DNA from: Hofstenia miamia
Lineage: Eukaryota; Xenacoelomorpha; Acoela
Length of the DNA: 64,000 nucleotides
Assembly: GCA_004352715.1 (NCBI GenBank)
Contig: SCFE01000014.1
Coordinates: forward strand, 118,252-182,251
Direction: 5' to 3'
Shown: positions 46,889 to 57,196 of the stretch, piece after piece
Layout of the letters: every line of letters starts with the position of its first letter
How positions within the stretch are numbered: position 1 is the first letter of the stretch
Position numbers and translations under genes: made by a program
Notes under the pieces: model-generated
What the model was told of the DNA's origin: nothing
Seen by the model: only the letters and a program-made list of their open reading frames with translations
The model's database searches: none

Positions 46889-47174
46889 NNNNNNNNNNNN
46901 NNNNNNNNNNNNNNNNNNNNNNNNNNNNNNNNNNNNNNNNNNNNNNNNNNNNNNNNNNNNNNNNNNNNNNNNNNNNNNNNNNNNNNNNNNNNNNNNNNNN
47001 NNNNNNNNNNNNNNNNNNNNNNNNNNNNNNNNNNNNNNNNNNNNNNNNNNNNNNNNNNNNNNNNNNNNNNNNNNNNNNNNNNNNNNNNNNNNNNNNNNNN
47101 NNNNNNNNNNNNNNNNNNATTTATTTCTATGGTTCTTAACTATTATTGAATTCAATTTTCACACCTACATGCAT

Positions 47175-47220
<46 letters not shown>
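46858..47220. repeat. (TA)n microsatellite with a 230-N gap and a 60-bp shared segment
   Basis: TA units run at 46858-46887 and 47178-47220 around an N-run (46889-47118). The 60 bases at 47119-47178 (ATTTATTTCTATGGTTCTTA...) are repeated almost exactly at 55335-55395, again directly before a TA run, so the pair is part of a dispersed repeat. Confidence 0.9.
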
Positions 47221-47222
<2 letters not shown>

Positions 47223-47439
47223 CCACAGCAATAACAAAATATAAAATATTTTATATTTATTAATCATTACATTGGTTTAGGAAACATTTCCTGCCAATAC
47301 TATGAACAGCAACTGTGTGCACTGCCTTATTTGCTAATAACCATCTCTATAAAATATTTTGAGGAAGCTGTTCATAAACACATTATAAGCGTGGAATTTT
47401 CTGTATTTAATTTATTTTCCAAAACTGCTGGTTTATCAG

Positions 47440-47469
47440 CCAATGAGGTTAATTCATCAGGTATAAATA
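47440..47469 (+). promoter_or_regulatory. CCAAT and TATA boxes of the cysteine-rich peptide gene
   Basis: CCAAT (47440-47444) and TATAAATA (47462-47469) lie 59 and 34 bases before the ATG of the downstream gene. Transcription would start about 30 bases past the TATA box, giving a 5' UTR of only about 10-15 bases if this ATG is used. Confidence 0.6.
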
Positions 47470-47502
47470 CACATAGTTAGAGTGTTCTTACCAAAATCTG
47501 AA

Positions 47503-47707
47503 ATGAAAGTTTTGGCAATAATTACACTTTTCACTGTTGTAGTAACTGTGTCTTACAGCTTTCCAGACTCCAAATTCATTTCGAGTGAAGATCTTGACAC
47601 GTATGATAGGGTAGTAGAATTCTTCAAGAGGCGTCCTTCCAGAGGCGGATTCACAGATTATTGTACAGCATCATGGAAAGATTGTTCTGGATGCAGAGGC
47701 TACCTCG
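47503..47707 (+). CDS. small secreted eight-cysteine peptide, exon 1 (signal peptide, propeptide-like region, first three cysteines)
   Basis: ATG at 47503 opens a 19-residue hydrophobic signal peptide (K-V-L start, cleavage likely after S-Y-S). An acidic segment follows and ends in a basic K-R-R site, then the mature-looking part with three cysteines. The exon ends after the first base of a codon at 47707 with donor GTAAAA. The total product is 98 residues when joined to exon 2. The plan of signal, acidic propeptide, basic cleavage site and dense cysteines is that of secreted defence, venom or signalling peptides, but I cannot assign a family. Without splicing the frame stops at 47728-47730, giving a shorter form with only three cysteines. 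Confidence 0.8.
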
Positions 47708-48108
47708 GTAAAATTTATGAGAATAAATAACAAGCTCATTAGTTAACAAATTGGGTTGTGCCCATCAAATTTTGCCAGCAATAGGTGTTATTAGGAAATT
47801 TAATGGATGGAATTAGGTCGGGTATAGTTTTCCAAAAATATGTCTTGGTTATAGAATTTTATCAGTGAAAACATTGAATGTAATAACGCAAATATTTTTT
47901 CAGAGCTCATTTTTTTAAGTTTTGAATGCCCACTAAGTTTATGTTTAAAATTTTTAGGAAGAAAGTGCTTTGGTTTTAGCTTTGGTTTGGGTTTGTTTTT
48001 TGATGAAATCAATTTTAGATGAAATTTACTTCATTAAATATTTTCTAATTAAAAAATTGAAAGAAATATAATTATTTAATTTTAAAGATTTTTATTCATG
48101 TATTTTAG

Positions 48109-48200
48109 AGGCATGCTGCAAAACTAAGAACTGCAGTGGTGAGCGAACATGCAAAAGAGGAAACACATCTTACAGTTGCACAAATGATACAAAAAAATAA
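48109..48200 (+). CDS. small secreted eight-cysteine peptide, exon 2 (last five cysteines)
   Basis: A good acceptor (TATTTTAG) precedes 48109, and its two leading bases complete a glutamate codon from exon 1. The exon adds an adjacent CC pair and three further cysteines, then ends Lys-Lys-TAA (48198-48200). Overall cysteine spacing is C-x6-C-x2-C-x6-CC-x4-C-x5-C-x8-C. The even count and regular spacing imply four disulfides. The pattern resembles knottin-like peptides only loosely, since the CC pair is at positions four and five. Its function is unknown. Confidence 0.8.
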
Positions 48201-48221
48201 ATTAATATTGTATACTAATGA

Positions 48222-48227
48222 AATAAA
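48222..48227 (+). terminator. polyadenylation signal AATAAA
   Basis: AATAAA lies 22 bases after the stop codon of the cysteine-rich peptide gene. A GT/T-rich stretch follows (TTTTGTCACGTTTT), as expected at a polyA site. Confidence 0.6.
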
Positions 48228-49570
48228 TATTTTGTCACGTTTTATAAAGCCTTGAAACACTGTGGTTTAGTATTTTTGGGTATTTCAATAAGTGCAAAAT
48301 TTGCAGGCGTCTTTACATTTTTCCATCAGTTCAATAAATATTTTTTTGATGCATATATTTATAAAGAATTTCAGATTTGCATTAATAAGTGAGGTATACT
48401 GGAAATGTTGAAGAGCAAATTTAAAACTGATTTCAATGTAAACAAATTTGTCAATACATTAGTTAGTTTAACATGGCAAAACGAATATTGAATTAATGTA
48501 TGTATGCAAGATATATATCCTTGTTTATAAAGAAGTAAAAATATAATTTGGTTCTTAAATTTTTTGACACAAATTTTCCTGCCAAATAGTTGACACAAAT
48601 TATCAATTTTTTTATACATATTAAAAATAGCAATTGCACTGTTTTGGCAAATTTTTTTATTTTCAAAATAGATCTCAAGAACAAAATTGCCCTTACTCAA
48701 ACATATCGAGAAATTTTGCAAAAAACAAACTCGGATCTCACAATATGTGATAAATTTTTTCAACCGGGTTACAGTATTTGAACTTCTTAAAAGGCTGATA
48801 TCTAAAAAAAATTGTTATAAAGCAGTATCATGCCGTTAAAAAGAGGTTTTGAAAACAAATTAATATTGGGAAAATGTGGTTTTCTTAGATGATGCTTTGT
48901 GTTAGTCTTATTAGATTTTTAAGAATACAATTGCCTTTCAAATCAAGCTTTCAATATTGCTATACATTAAGATTGTGGAGTAATATTTTAAGTACATTTC
49001 TTCACATATTTGAATTTTCAAATCTGAAAATGAAGATATTTTTGTTAACTGAATCTGAAGAAGAATTAAAATCGAAGATTTTAATTGTAACTAAAACATA
49101 GCCATTCCATTTGTTTTGGAATTACCTCCATGGAATCATACTTGATTTCTAGGCTAAGGTAATTGTGATATTTTCATAATTCAGTCAATAGTATCAATAG
49201 ATAGCTCAAATTGTAGTCATTGATTGTAGTTAATTAAAATAAGACAACTGACTTCATTGCATATTCCATGTTATCTATTCCTATCCCATTTCAGTATTAA
49301 ATTAAAAAAAAATTCAAAATGTTAAACTTTGATCCAATTATAGTAACCAAGTCTTAAATAATTATTTTAATTGCGCATCATGTTGGAAAATTGCAAAAAT
49401 ACAGAATTCAGACATATTGCAGTTTTGGAACCGTTGCCAAATCAAAATTTCTAATCTATTGGTAGGAAGCAGTGCTTGACTTACGCATAGTACGTGAAAA
49501 TTTCGCAATGTCTTCTAACCTTACTTAATAACAATCATTTATAATTATACACAAGAATCGAATTTTTGCC
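48228..49570. other. AT-rich DNA downstream of the peptide gene
   Basis: Several short frames on both strands have lysine/isoleucine-rich composition with no family signal. Nothing is supported. Confidence 0.55.
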
Positions 49571-52482
49571 TTAACCCATATTTGACCAGAATGTCTAAAA
49601 CAGTAGTAAGTGTTACAATTTTAACAACCGGGGCTCTTATAGATATAAACAGTCCAACATGTAGTTCAGACCACACAGGCTAACTAGCAAAGCGTTGTTT
49701 CTGTAAAAGCTATAATGTGTTTTTGATATTCGCCATCAAGTACTGCGCAAAAAAAATGTTTTTAATATTTCGCTTTGCTAGAAGAAGTTGGGTATTTAAG
49801 AAACTAATTTCCCCCCTGAAATTATAAAACTTAAATAGAGCTTTATACGAGCATTTGATGACAATGTAAAATTTCAAATTGTAAATTATATTTTTCAACA
49901 CGTTGGTCTATAAAAGCATTAATCAGTTTAGATAGATCTTCGTAGACTATTGGCTATTAGTACATTCTTTAAATGCAACTCGATTCTTGAAATTATGTTA
50001 TTACTCAATACTTAGCACGAGTCAAGTTCTAATATAGGAATTACTTCTGATTTTTGGAGGATCTAGAAATTTTTAGTAGGGTTTGCATTCTCATAGCAAA
50101 CTCTTACCAAATATTAAACTAAATGAATTTTATATGTATTTATCTGCGCAAAATTAGTATTAAAATATTGTTTCTTCTTGGACCTAGCTCTAACTAGATC
50201 AGTAATTTTCCACCATAATTCATTCTTTTGTGTTAGATATGTTCAAACACTTATAAGTAAGCGGAATGAATGAGCACGTCATCACAACTGCACTTGAACT
50301 TGGAAAAACTTCCTTGCAACTGAGGTTATTGTGTACATCAAGAAAAACACTCTACTAATAAGTCAAAATGAAACTGAATTAATCTGTTGCAACTTTTTGG
50401 CTTAAACATTCCATTGCAAAATACAGTTATACAAACACATCGAATAGAGTGCCATAGCAATAATGCATTTATTTTCTATATGCAGCAAGTTGTTGCACAA
50501 ATTTATGCAACTTTTCCAAAACGCGTATTTTCATTAATAACTTTTTTTAAATAGTATTTAATAAACGCATGTAATAGGATCAGGTTAATGCATTTAGGTA
50601 TTTAGTCATATTTTTTGGAAAGACTTGGACTTATTCTTTGTACACCTTCTATGAATTAATCAACTTAAGGTCTACTTACTAAGACAGATCCCTTGTCATG
50701 GGGCTTAGGGGGATTCTTCCTTGGAGCCCAGGTACCCCTTTGTAAAAAAAAAGCTAAGAACAACAACAGCTCGTAAGCATGAAATTATATAATATAATTT
50801 TTAGCATATTTTGCAAATATGACGCTAATGAAAGTGGTCTGTAATTTTTGGAATTTTTAAAAACATCACAATTGAATGATAATTGTAGATATCATGAATT
50901 TGTGGTTAGCTTATCGAAAAATTGAAACTTCTGGATACCTTCTACTTCTTGGCAAGACAATAAAATATAGGCTAAAACTTGATTTAGACCTTTTAACACT
51001 TGCACAGAATTTCATTTTTTTTGAAATTTAGGAGTTTTTAAAGAAAAGAGCAGAAATAGTTTATCTTTTCAAACACGTTCATTAAAAACTGTGGCAATAT
51101 TGTGCATATGCGCATATATAACGTTTAAAATTTAGTTGCCTCCTACAAATACAATACTAGGTAGATAGACAAAATTTAGTATGACATATGGCCAAACCTC
51201 AAGAATTGGGCTTTAAGCTTTGTAATATTCGTCTTTCAAATATTAAAATGTCTGGAATTGTTCAAAGTTAATTCATTTTATATTGTTGGCAATGATTCCA
51301 ATTTGTACATCATCCTTTTCTTGCCAGTATAGTAGTGATCATGGAAGTGATGTGTACCCACTTACCAATAGCATACAAATATAGACATTAACTATTATTT
51401 TCAATTTCAAGTTTATGAATGCCTTTAGAACTTGAGAGTACTTTTGATAACATTTGAAAATCAAGTCAATGCAGCCGTCAAATAGCTTTTTGAAAAAAGC
51501 CGCAGAAGTCAATCTGATTCAGCAAACCAGTTTGGTAGATGAGGTTTATTGAAATTGTGAAATGATTTAGAATTGATTTTACTGTAATTATCCAAATCAC
51601 ACGTAGAATAAGTATGTTGAAGTTTCCTCTTCTTTGGTTTGCTAGCTGATAAGGAAGATGCTACCTCATTCTAGAGGTACAGATATGACAGTCTCCGTCA
51701 AGTTCTCCAACTGACACATCATAGTTAAGTTATTATCAATAGCCACATTGTCTTCTTTTCCATTGTTTTCGTCAGACACTCGAATTTGTTGAGTGTCAGG
51801 AGGAGTTGTAGATATTAGCGGAATGATTATCAGTGGAGTTCTCTCATTTTTCAAGTAAATCGTTCAATAGTTGAAGAGATGAATGTCTAAATTGATAAAA
51901 ATCAAATGGTAATGTATTTGACCATGGGGTAGTTAACCACCCTTTTTAATATTAAATATTGTTACTGTTACAACGTTCTCATGTTTCCAAAAATTTATCA
52001 ATTGAAATAAATCTTCTTTATATGTCAGTATATCAAAATAAAAAAAATATTTAATTCTATGTGCTCAATGGCAAATATATTCTCGAACTGAAATAAAAGT
52101 GTCGTGACTCCATAGGAAGTTTTACTTGTTAAAACTACTAGACCAGAATGATACCTGAAGCAAGAAATAGTATTGATAGGTAAGTAAACAAGGGTCTTAT
52201 GCAAGACTGTACTCATAAAGAATTAACAAGGGGGCTCTATTTTTAAAAAGTGATATTTTTATGATATATTTTGACCAAATTTTGTTATTCAACAATTAAA
52301 ATACACCACCACAAACATAATATAACTATAACAAGATAGGCTGAGTCCCCCTGAGCACCCACTCGAGTACACCCCTGGTTTTATGTAAGAAAATGATTAA
52401 GAAAAAATCACTCTTTTGGGCATTATATATTGCGCTCTTCTTTATAGGGTGATTAATCACCCCGTGGTCAAATATGGGTTAA
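49571..52482 (-). mobile_element. piggyBac element, 2904 bp between TTAA sites, decayed
   Basis: TTAACCCATATTTGACCA (49571-49588) is matched exactly by TGGTCAAATATGGGTTAA (52465-52482), an 18-bp perfect inverted repeat that includes the TTAA target sites. The 2.9-kb length fits an autonomous piggyBac. Near the right end the motif TGACCAyGGGGTrrTTAAyCACCC occurs twice in opposite directions (about 51918-51942 and 52446-52470), giving a subterminal dyad. Much of the interior is a degraded transposase gene on the minus strand. Confidence 0.85.
51160..51854 (-). pseudogene. piggyBac transposase, N-terminal and early DDE-domain part
   Basis: From ATG at 51854 a frame begins with an acidic N-terminus (MKNERTPLIII..., SDENNGKED). 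Further on, in the same frame, it reads CMLLVSGYTSLP*SLLYWQEKDDVQIGIIANNI*INFEQFQTF. This follows the piggyBac pattern G-x-x-x-L-P-x4-YW-x(n)-D-x-x-x-x-x-A-N-x-M-x-x-x-x-F-x-x-x, at the start of the DDE_Tnp_1_7 domain. At least four stops interrupt it. The catalytic aspartates were not located downstream, where the sequence is further decayed down to about 49700. It starts about 620 bases inside the right terminus, so the terminal region includes a long leader. Confidence 0.7.
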
Positions 52483-53334
52483 TTTAAACGAAGAATTAAT
52501 TCAAGCTTAAGCTTTCACGTACAAGTTTGATGAATTACACAATTAGAGGAGACTACCAATTTCTATTCAGGTAAATCTGAAATAATGTGCTATTGAAGAC
52601 TCCTGTCAAAGTCATAGTAACTGTTCTAAACAGTCAAACAAATATGCACCAAGATTTAAAATATCGTGTGTAAGAGTTTCACACAAATGTAGAAAATATC
52701 CAATTTGGAAATATGCGTATTGCTTGTTAAATTATTCATTGAAGTAAAAAACTACAATGCTGTATTAAAAATAAGGAAGAAATCTTTTTCCGGGACCAGT
52801 TGCATATTTATTCATATAGCTAGAAGCACATTTTGGCAAAAGGTAGAAAGCATTAGATTTTGAATCGTGTAGAAATATAGCGAAATTTTGATATATCTTT
52901 GGTCTAAAATGGTTTCTGAAAATGTTTTCAATTTTGACATTTATTAATTCATCCTTCAATTACAAATTGGATAATTTTGGAATGAATGTAAAACGATTAC
53001 CTGTGAAAATAATGTATTTGCATACATTTTGCTTTGAATTATGTACTAAATTTCAGTGGAGTAAAATTTACGAATTATAGAGTGTACTTTGTATTAAGCA
53101 AGTAGCACTGCTTGTATGAAGCCAAGCAAAAACAAACAATGAATTATATTCTATTTCGTGCAAATTAAATTTAATTATATTAAAATATTTTTTTATAACT
53201 TGTGGAATGCTAAATTTCTGAGAAAATAGTTTTATATTTTATATTATTTCATTTTCCGAATGAATTTCACGAATTATGCAAGAGATTGTGGTTAAACTAT
53301 TAACTTGAAAACTTTCTGCTGATTCTATGATATT
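52483..53334. other. AT-rich spacer between piggyBac and LINE
   Basis: No gene or named repeat. Confidence 0.6.
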
Positions 53335-54978
53335 ATGTACTTCTACGTCAAGGACATCTACATGGTGCTCCCTAAAATTCGTCACATCTTCTCGGTTTCT
53401 CAGCAAGGTAACCTTCTGGGTCGTTCTACCATAACTAACTTGCTCACTTTGATTGAAAACTGCTATTTTCACTCTGACTGCAATGATCCTGGTTGCATTA
53501 TTTTTCTTGACATTTCTAAAGATTTTGATTGCCTCCCTCATTCTATCCTTCTTGACAAACTAAGTTTATTTGGCTTTGATGCTGATTTCATCGAACTCTT
53601 TCAGTCTTACCTGTCCAACCGTCGTCAGTGTGTTAAACTCAACTCATTTATCTCTTCTGCTTCTCTTGTCACTAGTGGTGCTCCTCAATGTTCCGTGTTT
53701 GCTGTTCTCTTCTTCCTTGTTGCTATCAACGACATTCCTCAATCTGTCCTCAACACATCTTGCCTACTGTATGTTGATGACACTGCCATTTTCAATTTTG
53801 GTAGTTCTTTTGCCTCCAATATTACCTCTGATCTTGAGCTTTTGTCTACTTGGTCTTCTGTTAGTTCAACCAAGACATGTGGTATTTCCTTTTCTGTATC
53901 TCCCCCTTCTGATCTTCCTCTTCCTGTGAACTTTTCTCCTCATCATACTCATCTTGGTGTTCAACTTGCTGATAAATTAAATTAGTCTGGTTATGTGTCC
54001 TTACTTCTCCGCAAAGCTAATTCCTCACTCTTTGCCCTCTTCCGCAATGTTCCATTTAATTCCTCGGCTGCTGTGAAACTCTTTTTCTTCCATTCCTCGC
54101 GCCATTCTTCTCTATGCATGTCCCTGTTGGTGGCCTTCCCGTTCCTTGTTCCACTCTATGGAACGTTTCGTTTCCAGAAGTGGGCCTTCAAATGGATCTT
54201 TGACTTACAATAACGCACTTCTCAAATTCCCCACTCTCCTGTTCAATCGTTTGCTCACTCGCAAATTGCACCTTGATCCTTTTGATTTCATTAAGCTCTC
54301 TAATTCCTGCTCCGCTTGCTCTGATGATGTTGTCAATTCTCAATTCGTCGTCGCAAGAAACATCGCACTCTTCACTTGTTTTTCAACCGTGCTTGTACTG
54401 CTGCTAATTACATCTTGACTCTCAACCCTCAACAGCGATTTATTTCTTTTCCCCGCCGCCGAGCTTCAAGAAATCTTTGATGNTGGGCCTTCAAATGGAT
54501 CTCTCACTTGCCATACAAAGACGCACTTCTCAAATTCCCCACTCTCCCGCTGTCACTCTCCTTCTGTTCAATCGCTTGCTCACTCGCAAATTGCACCTTG
54601 ATCCTTTTGATTTCATTAAGCTCTCTAATTCCCGCTCCACTTGCTCTGATGATGTTGTCAATTCTCAATTCGTCGTCGCAAGAAACATCGCACTCTTCAC
54701 TTGTTTTTCAACCGTGCTTGTACTGCTGCTAAATACATCTTGACTCTCAACCCTCCAACAGTGATTGATTTATTTTCCCCGCCGCCGAGCTTCAAGAATT
54801 CTTTGTTGTCTTTCCTCTTTGCTGAGCCCTTCTCCAACTTTCCCTATTCTTCCATCTGCTCCTATTTCATCTCCTGTGACTTTCCTCGCTGCCGTAAAAC
54901 CTGACTTGGTTTTTATTTTTTGTAGTGTATGCCTTCAGCGGCTAAATAAAGTCATTCATTATTATCATTTATTATTAT
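53335..54978 (+). pseudogene. 5'-truncated LINE (jockey/CR1-like) reverse transcriptase and 3' end
   Basis: An open frame at 53335-53985 carries RT motifs in order: RSTITNLL, FLDISKDFDCLPHSILLDKL (motif A), SYLSNRRQCVKLN, SGAPQCSVFAVLFF (a changed GxPQGSVLGPLLF) and LLYVDDTAIF (motif C, YVDD in place of YADD). Downstream frames shift, and the 3' part ends in an (ATT)n-like tail at about 54956-54978. The single N at 54483 separates two similar but non-identical versions of the same 3' segment (54178-54482 and 54484-54800). The endonuclease is missing. The glycine-to-cysteine change in PQGSV and the frame breaks show a dead copy. Confidence 0.9.
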
Positions 54979-55143
54979 GTATTGGAAACATGAAATATAG
55001 CAGAAGTATTATTGATTTCACCATAACAAGAAGGTTTTTCTCAAAAGCAATTAAGATTAGAGTCTAAAGTGTGACGTTGTGTATTGAATAAATTCCAATT
55101 GTTTACAATAAATATTTAATTTAGAAAATCATATTTACCATCA

Positions 55144-55298
55144 ATGGATCTAGTAAGAACGTTCTCTTTCACTGCAGTTGTTGTTATGGCTGTTACATCG
55201 CTTAGTGGATGCTGTACATTTGACTCTGTTAACTGTAAAGTTACTGTTAGTGGAAAAACATACGATTTTAGTTCAGGAGCTGCAGCTGGAAGTCCGGC
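55144..55298 (+). CDS. secreted MRH-domain-like protein, exon 1
   Basis: ATG at 55144 (context ATCAATGG) starts a signal peptide of about 20 residues (MDLVRTFSFTAVVVMAVTSL), then CC, NCKVTVSGKTYDFSSG. The C-x-V-x-x-x-G-x-x-Y-D-x-S pattern is the start of mannose-6-phosphate-receptor-homology domains. The donor GTATGT follows 55298 in phase 2. If read on, the frame ends at TAA 55333-55335. Such domains bind phosphomannose or N-glycans in the secretory pathway, or serve as lumenal domains of proteins like ATG27. The family assignment is inference from pattern. Confidence 0.7.
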
Positions 55299-55334
55299 GT
55301 ATGTATCAGTTTTAATAGAAATCGAAGTCTATTA

Positions 55335-55413
55335 ATTTATTTCTATGGTTCTTAACTATTATTGAATTCAATTTTCACACCTACATGCATCCATATATAT
55401 ATATATACATGCA

Positions 55414-55450
<37 letters not shown>
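55335..55450. repeat. 60-bp shared segment plus (TA)n
   Basis: 55335-55395 repeats 47119-47178 almost exactly. It is followed by TATATACATGCATC and a TA run to about 55450, into which the mariner copy begins. Confidence 0.9.
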
Positions 55451-55453
<3 letters not shown>

Positions 55454-56340
55454 GCACCACTTCATCTTGTACAATTGCTGTACTGGATAACACAAACATA
55501 CGCATATATTTTGTATTGAAACAAATTGAAAAGCTGTATTCATATTCGACAAATACAGTTATTCAAAAATTCCTTTGTCCTTGTTGATAACAGCTTGTAG
55601 ATTACTATGAAAACATTGGCAGGTCCTCCTGATAAGATCGCTACCATCTTAGCACAGGTCTTCTGTCCAGATGATTTCAGAGAAGCTACTGATGCATTGG
55701 GCTTATTACAGGTCTGTTCCTCTAACCAGAGCCAAATACTATAGTTCAAGCAGCAGAGGTCCGGTATATTTGGAGCCACATGTTCTCCAACCAGAAAGAT
55801 GTCATGTGAAAATTCTTGGCTTTGAGGCAAGGTGTCCCATTTTGCTGCAAGACATAATTACCATTTGGATGGCTATGATGAATCCAGGGAGGTCAATATA
55901 CATGTCAGCAGTTACCTTGCCACTCTGAGGTACGAAGACCAGAGTGCACTTCTGATCCTATGATGCAACAACACCTAATATCATGACATGACTTTGGTAG
56001 GTTGTCTTTGTGCACACGTGCTTCACATTCATGGGAGTATTAGAGGTTTTTCTTGAACTGATGTATTGGCGGTTACTAAGACTTAGCACCCTGTCAGCAT
56101 GAAAAAATTTTCATCACTGAAGATGATGACACGCCCAGACTGGTGTTTGACATTGTTGAGAAGACTCTTTCCTATGGTGACCCTCTTCTTCAAACATTCT
56201 TCATTTACTCGCTCCCTGATAGTGATCACTTTAGAAGAGGCATTATAGCCTTGCTCAATGATTCGCCTCATTGATGTGATACTCCCATCAATGTTATGTG
56301 CCATCTTCCTCTTGGAATGCCAAGGATTGGCCTAAGCTCT
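55448..56340 (-). pseudogene. Tc1/mariner transposase, broken, in intron 1 of the MRH-like gene
   Basis: Minus-strand reading gives SITSMRRIIEQGYNASSKVITIRERVNEEC, then VIIFSDENFF (the DDE 'xFSDExxF' block with the first catalytic aspartate), SHVMILGVVAS, and PNIPDLCCLNYSIWLWLEEQTCNKPNASVASLK (a degraded SPDLNPLDYxxW block). Stops and frame changes separate these. The end AGGGTGCACCACTTCATCTTG at about 55449 next to TA repeats is a plausible terminus in a TA target. The other end is near the next gap. Confidence 0.85.
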
Positions 56341-56419
56341 GCTCTTCATGTTCAGAATGACCTGTAATGTGCACGCTGTCCTTGGTGTTCCACTAGATCT
56401 CTTCTTAATATATCCTGTG

Positions 56420-57196
56420 ATATATATATANNNNNNNNNNNNNNNNNNNNNNNNNNNNNNNNNNNNNNNNNNNNNNNNNNNNNNNNNNNNNNNNNNNNNN
56501 NNNNNNNNNNNNNNNNNNNNNNNNNNNNNNNNNNNNNNNNNNNNNNNNNNNNNNNNNNNNNNNNNNNNNNNNNNNNNNNNNNNNNNNNNNNNNNNNNNNN
56601 NNNNNNNNNNNNNNNNNNNNNNNNNNNNNNNNNNNNNNNNNNNNNNNNNNNNNNNNNNNNNNNNNNNNNNNNNNNNNNNNNNNNNNNNNNNNNNNNNNNN
56701 NNNNNNNNNNNNNNNNNNNNNNNNNNNNNNNNNNNNNNNNNNNNNNNNNNNNNNNNNNNNNNNNNNNNNNNNNNNNNNNNNNNNNNNNNNNNNNNNNNNN
56801 NNNNNNNNNNNNNNNNNNNNNNNNNNNNNNNNNNNNNNNNNNNNNNNNNNNNNNNNNNNNNNNNNNNNNNNNNNNNNNNNNNNNNNNNNNNNNNNNNNNN
56901 NNNNNNNNNNNNNNNNNNNNNNNNNNNNNNNNNNNNNNNNNNNNNNNNNNNNNNNNNNNNNNNNNNNNNNNNNNNNNNNNNNNNNNNNNNNNNNNNNNNN
57001 NNNNNNNNNNNNNNNNNNNNNNNNNNNNNNNNNNNNNNNNNNNNNNNNNNNNNNNNNNNNNNNNNNNNNNNNNNNNNNNNNNNNNNNNNNNNNNNNNNNN
57101 NNNNNNNNNNNNNNNNNNNNNNNNNNNNNNNNNNNNNNNNNNNNNNNNNNNNNNNNNNNNNNNNNNNNTATATATATATATATATATATATATATA
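56420..57196. repeat. (TA)n microsatellite with a 738-N gap
   Basis: TA units on both sides (56420-56430, 57169-57196) of an N-run at 56431-57168. Confidence 0.95.

Noticed and set aside
48371-48781. 130-codon minus-strand frame and overlapping frames on both strands
   Set aside because: Low-complexity lysine/isoleucine/phenylalanine composition on both strands of AT-rich DNA, with no domain or splice support.
54146-55067. Several overlapping frames at the LINE 3' end
   Set aside because: Shadows or frame-shifted pieces of the LINE, partly duplicated by the single-N join at 54483.
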